Source of the DNA: JAWKOK01 sp963765875
GTDB lineage: Bacteria; Chloroflexota; Anaerolineae; Caldilineales; Caldilineaceae
Assembly: GCA_963765875.1 (NCBI GenBank)
Contig: CAVXYK010000010.1
Coordinates: 186,001 to 250,000, forward strand
Length of the DNA stretch: 64,000 nucleotides
Direction: 5' to 3'
In this document: positions 1-7,414 of the stretch, in pieces
How positions within the stretch are numbered: the stretch's first letter is position 1
Layout: every line of letters starts with the position of its first letter
Program-made: the position numbers and the translations under genes
The notes under the pieces: generated by a model
The model's database searches: none
What the model saw: the letters and a program-made list of their open reading frames with translations, nothing else
What the model was told of the DNA's origin: nothing

Positions 1-127
1 GGGAATACGGCAACCGAATCGCTATGTGGAACCCCCAGGTGAATAGCGGCACTATCGATAGATCGGACGTCGGGCGCAGAGCCCTGGCGCGATTGGCGCG
101 TCATCGACCGGCGGCAAGGGCTTGGCT
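1..127. repeat. dispersed ~130-bp element, copy 1
   Basis: This stretch matches 898-1035 and 3418-3555 closely. Shared blocks include GAATCGCTATGTGGAAC, AATAGCGGCA and GGCTTGGCTGTGGC. The left edge is cut by the window. All three copies sit beside higBA genes: this one ends about 20 bp before the -35 of higB copy 1, and the other two follow higBA copies. No intact reading frame or terminal inverted repeat was found, so its nature is unknown. Confidence 0.7.
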
Positions 128-146
128 GTGGCGGAAGAGACAACCT

Positions 147-175
147 TTGACAGTGATATCCAAAACGGTTACTAT
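147..175 (+). promoter_or_regulatory. sigma-70-type promoter of higBA copy 1
   Basis: TTGACA (147-152), a 17-bp spacer and TACTAT (170-175). The -10 box ends six bases before the higB ATG at 182, so transcription should start on or next to that ATG and the toxin mRNA would be leaderless. The spacer is conserved in the second copy and may hold the operator. Confidence 0.65.
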
Positions 176-181
176 TGGCAT

Positions 182-463
182 ATGATAAAGTCGTTCAGCG
201 ATGAGGAGACAGAACGGGTGTTTTATGGCCGTTTCTCCAGGAAACTGCCACAGGACATTCAGCGGATCGCTGAACGCAAGCTGATAATGCTCCATCGCTC
301 AGTATCGCTATACGATCTTCGTGTGCCGCCCTCTAATCGACTTGAAGCGTTAAAGGGTGACCGTCAAGGCCAGCACAGCATCCGGATAAACAACCAATGG
401 CGAATCTGTTTTGAATGGAGAGATGATGGCGTGTACGGAGTCGAGATTGTAGACTATCATTGA
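182..463 (+). CDS. higB: HigB-type toxin, RelE/ParE family (copy 1)
   Basis: This 93-residue protein is the usual length for HigB, a ribosome-dependent mRNA endoribonuclease of the RelE/ParE fold. The C-terminal beta-hairpin motif HSIRINNQWRICFEW is diagnostic. The ATG at 182 was chosen over an in-frame start at 122 because the promoter lies between the two. The stop (461-463) comes nine bases before the higA ATG, so the pair is one operon with toxin first, the order typical of higBA. It differs from copy 2 (2699-2980) at only about five residues, so this is a recent duplication. Function is inferred from family and context. Confidence 0.88.
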   Translation: MIKSFSDEETERVFYGRFSRKLPQDIQRIAERKLIMLHRSVSLYDLRVPPSNRLEALKGDRQGQHSIRINNQWRICFEWRDDGVYGVEIVDYH

Positions 464-471
464 GGGAAAAG

Positions 472-768
472 ATGAGAGATTACCCACCTATCCATCCAGG
501 GGAGATATTGCTGGAAGAGTTCTTGACGCCAATGGGAATCAGTCAGTATCGACTGGCAAAGGACATTGGCGTACCTGCGATGCGTATCAGCAAGATAGTT
601 CGTGGTGAACGAGGAATCAGTGCAGATACGGCATTGAGGTTAGCGAGATATTTCGGCATGTCGGTGGAGTTCTGGACCGGGATCCAGACCTATTACGAGA
701 TCGAGAAGGCCAAGGATCTGTTGGCCGACCGACTGGAAGACGAAGTAAAGGTGTTTGCATCAGCCTGA
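472..768 (+). CDS. higA: HigA-type antitoxin, XRE/HTH family (copy 1)
   Basis: A 98-residue protein of the HigA/VapI branch of XRE regulators, with N-terminal signature PPIHPGEILLEEF and an HTH around residues 20-60 (SQYRLAKDIGVPAMRISKI, then TALRLARYFG). It should neutralise HigB and, with it, repress the promoter at 147-175. The ATG at 472 was preferred to a TTG at 460 because GAGGGAAAAG gives a Shine-Dalgarno match just before it. Only three residues differ from copy 2, all near the C-terminus. Confidence 0.88.
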   Translation: MRDYPPIHPGEILLEEFLTPMGISQYRLAKDIGVPAMRISKIVRGERGISADTALRLARYFGMSVEFWTGIQTYYEIEKAKDLLADRLEDEVKVFASA

Positions 769-897
769 AACAGTCGGAATTATCCAACATGCCGTAGGCA
801 TTGACTGTTCCTGTCATTGACGAGTTCGCCCAATGGATCGATACTGTTTGTAAGATAAATCACATGTCAGCACCCGCCCGCTGACCCTCCCAACAAC

Positions 898-1035
898 CCT
901 GCCAAGCGAATCGCTATGTAGAACCCCAGGTAAATAGCGGCAATATCAACAGTCCATACGCCAGGCACAGCGCCCCGGCGCTGTTGACGCGCCATCGGCT
1001 GGCAGCAACGGCTTGGCTGGAGCAGGGCTGTCGAT
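898..1035. repeat. dispersed ~130-bp element, copy 2
   Basis: Second copy of the element at 1-127 and 3418-3555, lying about 130 bp after higA copy 1. It shares GCCAAGCGAATCGCTATGT and CGCGCCATCGGCTG with copy 3. The 769-1142 interval holds this element and no gene; the spacer before it also resembles 3286-3417, so the duplicated unit covers higB through this element. Confidence 0.7.
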
Positions 1036-1142
1036 TGTTGCGCCACCGGGACTCCGGCAACTGACTCAATGTCTTCGTCCAAGATCCACAGGTGGAACTG
1101 GTGCAGTCCGAGTGAGTGCGAAGCGTGAGTGTTCTTCCGCGT

Positions 1143-1176
1143 TTGCGGTGAGATAAGCAGCCGTCGTATAATACGA
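1143..1176 (+). promoter_or_regulatory. promoter and possible operator of the AbrB/PIN operon
   Basis: TTGCGG (1143-1148), an 18-bp spacer and a consensus TATAAT (1167-1172). The -10 box is centred in the palindrome CGTATAATACG (1165-1175), well placed for autorepression by the AbrB-fold antitoxin encoded next. The -35 is weak. Confidence 0.5.
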
Positions 1177-1224
1177 TTGTGCGAATTTCGTACAAATGGA
1201 TCATTTTCTGAAAGGAGGAGCGAG

Positions 1225-1503
1225 ATGCAGAAAGCCTATTCGATTCGTTTGCGCGACCGCGGTCAACTGACGCTGCCCAAAAGCATACGCCAAGAGCTCG
1301 ACATCGCGCAGGGCGACATGCTGAACCTTGTCCAAATTGGCGATGTATTTGTGCTCTCGCCGCGTCAGCAGTTGTTGTCAGGATTGGCGGACGAATTTAC
1401 CACTATCATGGAAGAAGAGGACGTGAGCCTAGCCGATCTCCTGCAAGGTCTTGAAGAAGAGCGGCGTGCGATCTGGCGTAAGGAACAGGATGCGCATGCG
1501 TAG
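1225..1503 (+). CDS. AbrB/MazE-fold antitoxin paired with PIN toxin
   Basis: A 92-residue protein with an N-terminal SpoVT/AbrB swapped-hairpin domain (about residues 5-45, motif GQLTLPKSIRQEL, then GDMLNLVQIGD). An acidic helical tail (about 55-85) is suited to blocking a toxin active site. The start at 1225 follows a strong Shine-Dalgarno, AAAGGAGGAG at 1211-1220. It overlaps the PIN gene by 8 bp, so translation is coupled. Likely antitoxin and autorepressor of this VapBC-like module; the palindrome over the -10 supports that. Confidence 0.8.
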   Translation: MQKAYSIRLRDRGQLTLPKSIRQELDIAQGDMLNLVQIGDVFVLSPRQQLLSGLADEFTTIMEEEDVSLADLLQGLEEERRAIWRKEQDAHA

Positions 1504-1930
1504 GGTCTTCATCGATGCCAACGTGTTGATCGCCGGTGCCGATTCCCGCACCGGCGCCAGCCATGCTGTGTTGCTCATGGCCGAAGTCGGGCTGTTCAGG
1601 GCAATCGTATGCAAGCAGGTGCTCGACGAAGCCGAAAGAAATCTACGCAAGAAACTACCGCGAGCGCTACCCAATTTTGCCGCCCAGATGGCCCGTCTCC
1701 GCTTGGAGATTCTGCCGGATCCTTCTCCCGAAGACGCAAGGCCCTACGAAGCCATCATTGAGGCACCGGATGCGGTAATCCTCAAAGCAGCGGTTCTAGC
1801 CTCGGTAGATCGCCTTGTCACGCTCAACACCAGGGATTTCACCCAGGATGTTGCGAAACAGTGTGGCATCATTATCCAGACGCCGGCCCAGTTTGTCGAA
1901 GAGATTCGTCAGATGATTGGCGATGGGTGA
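1496..1930 (+). CDS. PIN-domain toxin (VapC-like ribonuclease)
   Basis: A 144-residue PIN protein. The first strand RRVFIDANVLIAG carries the first metal-binding Asp. Further acidic residues lie in VLDEAERNL, in APDAVILKAA and in VTLNTRDFT, the usual Mg-binding set of a PIN RNase. It overlaps the antitoxin gene. ATGs at 1490 and 1496 are both possible; 1496 has better spacing from AGGAACAGG and starts just before the PIN core. The target RNA cannot be told from sequence. Confidence 0.82.
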   Translation: MRRVFIDANVLIAGADSRTGASHAVLLMAEVGLFRAIVCKQVLDEAERNLRKKLPRALPNFAAQMARLRLEILPDPSPEDARPYEAIIEAPDAVILKAAVLASVDRLVTLNTRDFTQDVAKQCGIIIQTPAQFVEEIRQMIGDG

Positions 1931-1966
1931 GGTTTACTCAACGTTGACTCCCACGAAGGCAGGAAA

Positions 1967-2269
1967 ATGAACGAATCAGAGAAGCTCAGCCCGATTCATC
2001 CTGGTGAGATATTGCTGGAAGAATTTCTAAAACCGATGGGTTTGAGTCAAAATCAACTTGCGCTGTCGATCCGGGTGCCGGCGCGACGCATCAACGAGAT
2101 CGTCTATGGCAAGCGCCGAGTCACTGCTGATACCGCACTGCGCCTAGCGCGTTATCTCAGAATGTCGCCTCAATTCTGGCTTGGGCTGCAGACGGACTAC
2201 GATCTCGACATGGCAGAAGATGAAATTGGTGAACGGCTCAATTGTGAAGTCGTCGTAATGGGCAGATAA
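1967..2269 (+). CDS. orphan HigA-family antitoxin
   Basis: A 100-residue XRE protein with the HigA signature SPIHPGEILLEEF and an HTH near residues 25-65 (RVPARRINEIVYGKRR, TALRLARYLRMS). It starts 36 bp after the PIN gene with no HigB next to it. It is clearly diverged from the two higA copies in this island and closer in motif (RRINEIV.GKR) to the gene at 59926-60240. It may be an antitoxin that lost its toxin, or a stand-alone regulator. The next gene begins 12 bp downstream, so the two may be co-transcribed. Confidence 0.82.
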   Translation: MNESEKLSPIHPGEILLEEFLKPMGLSQNQLALSIRVPARRINEIVYGKRRVTADTALRLARYLRMSPQFWLGLQTDYDLDMAEDEIGERLNCEVVVMGR

Positions 2270-2281
2270 GTGAGGCCTGGA

Positions 2282-2578
2282 ATGAGCATTGTGACCCAAG
2301 TCGAAAACTCAATACCGTCGCCCACCAACGAACCGCTCAAGTTCATCGCGATTCAAGTGAGCGACAAACAGATCACTGCCGAACTCTCTGATGGACGTGT
2401 CGTCAGCGTCCCCCTCTGGTGGTCTTGGCGATTGGAGCAAGCCTCGCCGCTGCAACGCCAGAACTACGAGATTATCGGGCCAGGGGCAACAGCTTACTGG
2501 CCTGACATCGACGAACACCTCAGCGTGGACGGCTTCTTGACTGGCTCGCCTGCACCGCGCCCACCTTCCGCCGTCTGA
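2282..2578 (+). CDS. DUF2442 domain protein
   Basis: A 98-residue protein with the DUF2442 pattern: strands around IAIQVSDKQITAELSDGR, then VPLWWSWRLEQASP, and the conserved end IGPGATAYWPDIDEHLSVDGFL. DUF2442 proteins are often coded beside DUF4160 proteins in suspected TA pairs; no DUF4160 gene is present here. The ATG at 2282 is preferred to a GTG at 2270. The Pro-rich tail after residue 88 is probably disordered. Family is confident, role is not known. Confidence 0.75.
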   Translation: MSIVTQVENSIPSPTNEPLKFIAIQVSDKQITAELSDGRVVSVPLWWSWRLEQASPLQRQNYEIIGPGATAYWPDIDEHLSVDGFLTGSPAPRPPSAV

Positions 2579-2663
2579 TAGACCCCTGCCTCAGCGGCCA
2601 CGCCATTCTTGAACTGGGATCATTCGGCTTGTAACTTTGCTCAGTCGCCACAAACTGTAACCC

Positions 2664-2692
2664 TTGACGATGATATCCAAAACGGTTATGAT
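2664..2692 (+). promoter_or_regulatory. sigma-70-type promoter of higBA copy 2
   Basis: TTGACG (2664-2669), a 17-bp spacer nearly identical to that of copy 1, and TATGAT (2687-2692). As in copy 1 the -10 box ends six bases before the toxin ATG (2699), predicting a leaderless transcript. Confidence 0.65.
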
Positions 2693-2698
2693 TGGCCC

Positions 2699-2980
2699 AT
2701 GATAAAGTCGTTCCGGGATCAGGAGACAGAGAGAGTGTTCAAAGGCCGTTTCTCCAGGAGACTGCCACAGGACATTCAGCGGATCGCTGAACGCAAGCTG
2801 ATAATGCTCCATCGCTCAGTATCGCTATACGATCTTCGTGTGCCTCCCTCTAATCGACTTGAAGCATTAAAGGGTGACCGTCAAGGCCAGCATAGCATCC
2901 GGATAAACAACCAATGGCGAATCTGTTTTGAATGGAGAGATGATGGCGTGTACGAAGTCGAGATTGTAGACTACCATTGA
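2699..2980 (+). CDS. higB: HigB-type toxin, RelE/ParE family (copy 2)
   Basis: A 93-residue second copy of the toxin at 182-463, differing at about five positions (near residues 6, 8, 15, 20 and 86). The RelE-fold core IRINNQWRICFEWRDD is unchanged, so both copies look functional. The N-terminal extension that could be read from 2609 is excluded because the promoter lies inside it. The stop is eight bases before higA copy 2. Confidence 0.88.
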   Translation: MIKSFRDQETERVFKGRFSRRLPQDIQRIAERKLIMLHRSVSLYDLRVPPSNRLEALKGDRQGQHSIRINNQWRICFEWRDDGVYEVEIVDYH

Positions 2981-2988
2981 GGAAAAAG

Positions 2989-3285
2989 ATGAGAGATTAC
3001 CCGCCTATCCATCCAGGGGAGATATTGCTGGAAGAGTTCTTGACACCGATGGGAATTAGCCAGTATCGACTGGCGAAGGACATTGGCGTGCCTGCGATGC
3101 GTATCAGCAAGATCGTTCGTGGTGAACGCGGAATCAGCGCAGATACGGCATTGAGGTTAGCCAGATATTTCGGCATGTCGGTGGAGTTCTGGACAGGGAT
3201 CCAGACCCATTATGAGATTGAGAAGGCCAAGGATCTATTGGCCGACCGACTGGAAGACGAAGTAAAGGTGTTTGTGCCAGCCTGA
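2989..3285 (+). CDS. higA: HigA-type antitoxin, XRE/HTH family (copy 2)
   Basis: A 98-residue antitoxin matching 472-768 except for a Tyr/His change and two C-terminal changes. It has the signature YPPIHPGEILLEEF and an intact HTH. A GAGGAAAAAG ribosome site precedes the ATG at 2989. Because antitoxin and toxin copies are so alike, cross-neutralisation between the two loci is expected. Confidence 0.88.
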   Translation: MRDYPPIHPGEILLEEFLTPMGISQYRLAKDIGVPAMRISKIVRGERGISADTALRLARYFGMSVEFWTGIQTHYEIEKAKDLLADRLEDEVKVFVPA

Positions 3286-3417
3286 GGCCGTCGGAATTAT
3301 TCACCATGCAGCAGGCTTTGATTTTTTGCGTTATTGACAAGCTCGCCAAATGGATCGATACCATTTGTAATATCCATTACATGTCAGCGCCCGCCCGCTG
3401 ACCCAACCAGCAACCCA

Positions 3418-3555
3418 GCCAAGCGAATCGCTATGTGGAACCCCCAGGTGAATAGCGGCAATATCGACAAACCGGACGCCGGACACAGCGCCCCGGCGCT
3501 GTTGGCGCGCCATCGGCTGACGGCAAGGGCTTGGCTGTGGCAGGGCTGTCGGTTT
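3418..3555. repeat. dispersed ~130-bp element, copy 3
   Basis: Third copy of the element at 1-127 and 898-1035, about 130 bp after higA copy 2. The 3286-3786 interval holds this element, then unrelated sequence that leads into the DUF4062 gene; no gene was recognised in it. Confidence 0.7.
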
Positions 3556-3786
3556 TCGCGACGGAGGGCAGGGAACTGAAACTGATCGTAGTGCCAGCCT
3601 TCGCACGACAGTTGTCGGATATGATCCCAGAACGCGGTGTTCGCGCCACAACCGTCTGACAAGACATCTGGATTAGATGCTATCCTGGCATTTTTTTTGG
3701 CATTTGTTGCTCAACAAGACCGTTATTGGGTAAGATTCTTTCGAGAAAATTCGCGTTACGCACGCTCACCGAAAGGACACGATACT

Positions 3787-5010
3787 TTGGCAAAAACACA
3801 CACGATCTTAGAAGTCTTTATTGCGTCGCCCGACGATGTCTCCCCGGAGCGAGCCATACTCGAAGACGTCGTTTCCGAATTCAATTTGACCTGGGGCGAC
3901 AAGCACAGAGTCCGTCTCGAATTGGTGAAATGGGAGACGCACTCTCGCCCTTCCTTTGGCGCAGATGCCCAAGATGTAATTAACAAGCAGGTTGGCGACA
4001 GTTACGACATTTTTCTTGGCATCATGTGGGGGCGATTCGGTACCGCTACAGCCCGCGCTGAGTCCGGAACAGAAGAGGAGTTTTCCCGTGCGCATGAGCG
4101 ACTGCGCAACGGTGATAGCATTCAGATCATGTTCTATTTCAAGGATGCTGGGATTTCGCCAAGTCAAATGGATGGCGAACAGATCGTGAAGGTACAAGCG
4201 TTTAAGAAGCAAATAGCTGATGAATTTGGCGGTCTCTACCAGCAGTTTGAGACCATTGAGGAGTTTCAAACAAAAGCACGGATCCACCTCAGTAAGGTAG
4301 TCCAGGATTGGCTTGACTCGAACGCCGTCGCAATTGAATCCAAGACAGTCCTAAAAAGAAATAACGAAGAACCCGACGACCACAATCCTCTCGCTAACCT
4401 CACCGCACTCGATGACGGCGATGCCGACGAGGGGATTATTGACTTGGTTGAGCGTGGTACGGATGCAATGGACGAAGTCGCGCAAATCGTAAAACGGATG
4501 GGCGAGGCCACCAATGACTTGGGACAGAAGTTCGTTCAACGGACAGAGGAGGCGAATGCTATATCCGCTGCGGGCGGCACGCCCGATCGCAAATCTGCAA
4601 AACGTGTCGTAAACAGTGCTGCGAACGATCTTGATGTTTTTGTAAAGCGTATGTCCGTCGAAATTCCTGAGTTCTACAAGCAGAACACGATCTTCACCGA
4701 GTCATTCAGCAAAGTGGCAATGATTTCGGAACAAGACACTAACGAAGACGCCGATGACGTACAGAACGCTCTGGATAGCATGCAAGAGTATCGAACGGCA
4801 ATCGAATCAAGCTCTCAGAATTTGATAGATTTTCGGCAAACCTTATCAGACATGCCTCGAACTACGACAATATTCAATCAAGCACGGCGACGGGCGGTAG
4901 CAATCATGAATGATTTGCTAGTCCAAATGCGTATCGCGGCGAGCCAGTCGACAGATATCGAGAATCTTCTATTGCGTTTGCTCAAAACCGATGGCGACGA
5001 AGCCCAATAA
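3787..5010 (+). CDS. DUF4062 domain protein, possible defence sensor/effector
   Basis: A protein of about 407 residues. Residues ~5-150 form a DUF4062 domain with TILEVFIASPDDVSPERAIL, then RLELVKWETHSRP, DIFLGIMWGRFG and SGTEEEFSRAHE. In other proteins this domain is often N-terminal to STAND-type NTPases. Here the rest (about 190-405) is acidic, helical, coiled-coil-like sequence and no NTPase motif is seen. The TTG at 3787 (AAAGGA upstream) was preferred to an ATG at 3637, because the first 50 residues from 3637 look like translated spacer. Its place beside duplicated TA genes suggests a defence role, which is inference only. Confidence 0.72.
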   Translation: MAKTHTILEVFIASPDDVSPERAILEDVVSEFNLTWGDKHRVRLELVKWETHSRPSFGADAQDVINKQVGDSYDIFLGIMWGRFGTATARAESGTEEEFSRAHERLRNGDSIQIMFYFKDAGISPSQMDGEQIVKVQAFKKQIADEFGGLYQQFETIEEFQTKARIHLSKVVQDWLDSNAVAIESKTVLKRNNEEPDDHNPLANLTALDDGDADEGIIDLVERGTDAMDEVAQIVKRMGEATNDLGQKFVQRTEEANAISAAGGTPDRKSAKRVVNSAANDLDVFVKRMSVEIPEFYKQNTIFTESFSKVAMISEQDTNEDADDVQNALDSMQEYRTAIESSSQNLIDFRQTLSDMPRTTTIFNQARRRAVAIMNDLLVQMRIAASQSTDIENLLLRLLKTDGDEAQ

Positions 5011-5110
5011 CAATCCGTTGCACACGGGGCCGCGGGCAGTGCGTTTTTTTTGAAATCAAAGTCATTCACCGCGACCCGTGAACGGTGACGTTGTAACCGA
5101 TCACCATTCC

Positions 5111-5365
5111 CTACACCCGCCGCGTCAAACTCGCATAGTCTCAGGCCAGCAGCAACACGATCAACCCATAGACCATCTGCTGAATCGCCTGTCCCACATT
5201 CAAAAACGTCAACATCGAATTGAGCACACTCAAGATCAACGCGCCGAGAATCGTCCCAGTGTAGCCGCCGATGCCGCCGAAGATCGACGTGCCGCCGATG
5301 ACGGCCGCGGCCACAGAGGGGAGCAGGAAGGCGGCGTGAAGCTGGAGACCGACCGCGCCGCAACC
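5111..5365 (-). pseudogene. decayed 3' fragment of ribose-type ABC permease
   Basis: This region repeats the last ~85 codons of the permease at 6401-7414. The end YASLTRRV is kept, but the Trp codon of the conserved LAW is now TGA and the reading frame slips near 5260 and 5330. Everything upstream of the fragment is missing. With a nonsense codon plus deletions, this is a real relic, unlike the intact-frame slips in its paralogue 1.3 kb away. The 5011-5434 interval contains nothing else except a run of eight T at 5045-5052 that may end DUF4062 transcription. Confidence 0.7.
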
Positions 5366-5434
5366 TCGTTGCCCTCGCCGGATCCAATGTCAATGCACAG
5401 ACTTCGCCAATGAATCACTGAGGTAGTGCGTTGG

Positions 5435-5824
5435 TCAGCCCGTCACGGAGATTTCGCCGGCCAAGCCATTTAGCGTCACGATCAACTGATTGAGCACATC
5501 GCGCCCGATGATCAATTCGTTGCCCTGACGGTCGCCGATGACACGAATGCCATTGACCGCTATCGGACCGATTCTCATCGATACCAGATAGATGTCGACC
5601 GAGTGGCCAACACCAGATACGCCTCGCATCATGGCTTTTCGTACTGGAAACAGGTTGAGATCCTGGATGACCTTGATCGGCACCAGGCACCCATCAGCAC
5701 CTGAATCCACGATGGCCGTCATTGGCTCGCTGCGACTACCTGTTACGATGTCTTGGACGGTTACGTCAACCACGGGCATTGGCGGGACATAGGAGGCGTC
5801 GTAATCATGACTGTACTGAGCCAT
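5435..5824 (-). CDS. retropepsin-like aspartic protease family protein
   Basis: A 129-residue protein with the single-lobe aspartic protease pattern: AIVDSGADGCLVP (Asp-Ser-Gly-Ala, around residues 39-51) and, near the C-terminus, ELIIGRDVLNQL, which matches the Gly-Arg-Asp flap of bacterial retroviral-type proteases. Such proteins act as dimers. No signal peptide is visible. It overlaps the upstream gene (5805-6242) by 20 bp, so the two form an operon. Substrate is unknown; such small proteases are often coded with DNA-binding partners and may be part of a TA-like unit. Confidence 0.75.
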   Translation of the reverse strand: MAQYSHDYDASYVPPMPVVDVTVQDIVTGSRSEPMTAIVDSGADGCLVPIKVIQDLNLFPVRKAMMRGVSGVGHSVDIYLVSMRIGPIAVNGIRVIGDRQGNELIIGRDVLNQLIVTLNGLAGEISVTG

Positions 5825-6242
5825 TGGCTGGTTTCTCCAACATGCGGGGGGAGCGGAATGTGTACGACTCTTCCGCTATCGGTTGGACTTGCGCAATCAA
5901 CACAAAGCGATCCGTATACGCTTGCCGACAGCGTCGGTAGAGCGTGACCTGATCTGTATCGTGATCGACGAGCCGGCCATTGTGGATGGCAACGTACTGT
6001 CCCGGATATTGCGTCAACAATGAAGAATGCAGTACCTGAAATGCGCGTTCTTCACGCCACACAGCCTTCTCATCAAAGCCGCTTGAGTCTTCGCCCACTT
6101 GGGCATCAACGTCAGGATCGGCCTCAGGCAACACGATTGAGGCCAGGAGAACGTCGTGGAGATCTAGATTTCGCAATGCCGCCAAACTCTGAGCGCGTTC
6201 ATAGATGGCATCGGGCAGATACAGCCGGATTGATTTGGTCAT
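5805..6242 (-). CDS. hypothetical protein with RHH-like N-terminus and DUF5678-like C-terminus
   Basis: A 145-residue protein. The start KSIRLYLPDAIYERAQSLAA looks like a ribbon-helix-helix arm and helix. Residues ~85-125 (YPGQYVAIHNGRLVDHDTD, then LYRRCRQAY and FVLIAQV) resemble the DUF5678 pattern. It overlaps the protease gene downstream and is very likely translated with it. A DNA-binding role is suggested only by the N-terminus. Confidence 0.6.
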   Translation of the reverse strand: MTKSIRLYLPDAIYERAQSLAALRNLDLHDVLLASIVLPEADPDVDAQVGEDSSGFDEKAVWREERAFQVLHSSLLTQYPGQYVAIHNGRLVDHDTDQVTLYRRCRQAYTDRFVLIAQVQPIAEESYTFRSPRMLEKPANGSVQS

Positions 6243-6400
6243 CGCGTCGCTACTCCTTCCAGCCCCAAGCCGTCATCTGTCATATCCTCCGAAGATCGGC
6301 GTCTGACGGTATTTTACCATAGCCGTCATCTGATTTCTACGCACCCGAGGAAAATACAGACACGGCCCTCGCTTGCCGCTACGCAACCGGCTTCATCGCC

Positions 6401-7414
6401 TCACACCCGCCGCGTTAAACTCGCATACCCCCACGCCAGCACCAGCACGATCGACCCATACACCACCTGCTGAATCGCCTGCCCCACGTTCAAAAAGGTC
6501 AACATCGAATTGAGCACGCTCAGGATCAGCGCGCCCAGGATCGTGCCCGGTATAGCCGCCGACGCCGCCGAAGATCGACGTGCCGCCGATGACGGCCGCG
6601 GCCACCGAGGGCAGCAGGAAGGCGGCGGCAAGCTGGAGATCGACCGCGCCGGTGCGCCCGGCCAGCAACATGCCTGCGATGGAGCCGAGCACGCCCGCGG
6701 CCATGTAGGCCGAGATCTTCACTTGCCAGACGCGCACGCCTGCCAGCCGCACGGCAGTCTCGTTGTCGCCGACCGCATAGATCAGACGGCCCCAGCCCGA
6801 ACGCCGCAACAGCCATATCAGTATCACGGCGACGATTGCCCAGACCACCACGCTGTAGGGAATCCGGTTGCCCAGAAATGAGCCGGAACTCATCAGCTTG
6901 ATGAAAGGCCGCGACCGCGGTCGCACCCTGAAGGATCGTCTGGGTCCAGGCCGTGAACAGGCCCAGCAATATGCCCGACATGGCCAGCGTCATGATCAGC
7001 GGGTTGACGCGGAAGACGGCCACGCCCACGCCGTTGGCGCTGCCCGCCAGCAGGCCGACCGTGATGCCCATCACAATGGCGATCAGCGCGCCGTTGGGCG
7101 ACTGGTTGGCCGCCACATAGGCCGAACCGGTGGCGATCATGGTGATGGAGAGGTCGATGCCGCCGGTGAGCATGAGGATCGTCTGCGCGCCGGCCAGAAT
7201 GCCCAGCGGCGCGGCCTGGAGCAGCATGTTGCGCATGCCGCTCTGACCGATAGAAAGTTGGGCTCAATCGCGCCCGTGACCAGGATGAGCACGACGAGCA
7301 CGCCGATCAGGACCAGCGTCGGGATGTTCGGCCATGAAGAGTCTGGGACGCAGCCCCAGGTTCGGCTGACTTTGGCGTTCGGGTTCCGTTGTCGACCTGT
7401 GTTGAATGGGTCAT
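6401..7414 (-). pseudogene. ribose-type ABC permease (second), frame-slipped
   Basis: Membrane subunit of a CUT2 (ribose/xylose-type) importer. In order: MTHSTQVDNGTRT at the start, membrane segment IPTLVLIGVLVVLILV, GILAGAQTILMLTGGIDLS (the conserved TGGIDLS loop), VNPLIMTLAMSGI, AAVIGGTSIFGGVG and the end VLAWGYASLTRRV. The frame slips near 7340, 7240, 6900 and 6555, yet each piece continues the family in register with no nonsense codon. The start overlaps the stop of the first permease (ATGA). It is either a recent pseudogene or an intact gene damaged by indel errors in the sequence. Confidence 0.75.

Noticed and set aside
5045..5052. Rho-independent terminator after DUF4062
   Set aside because: A run of eight T is present but the stem before it is short and broken; mentioned only with the pseudogene.
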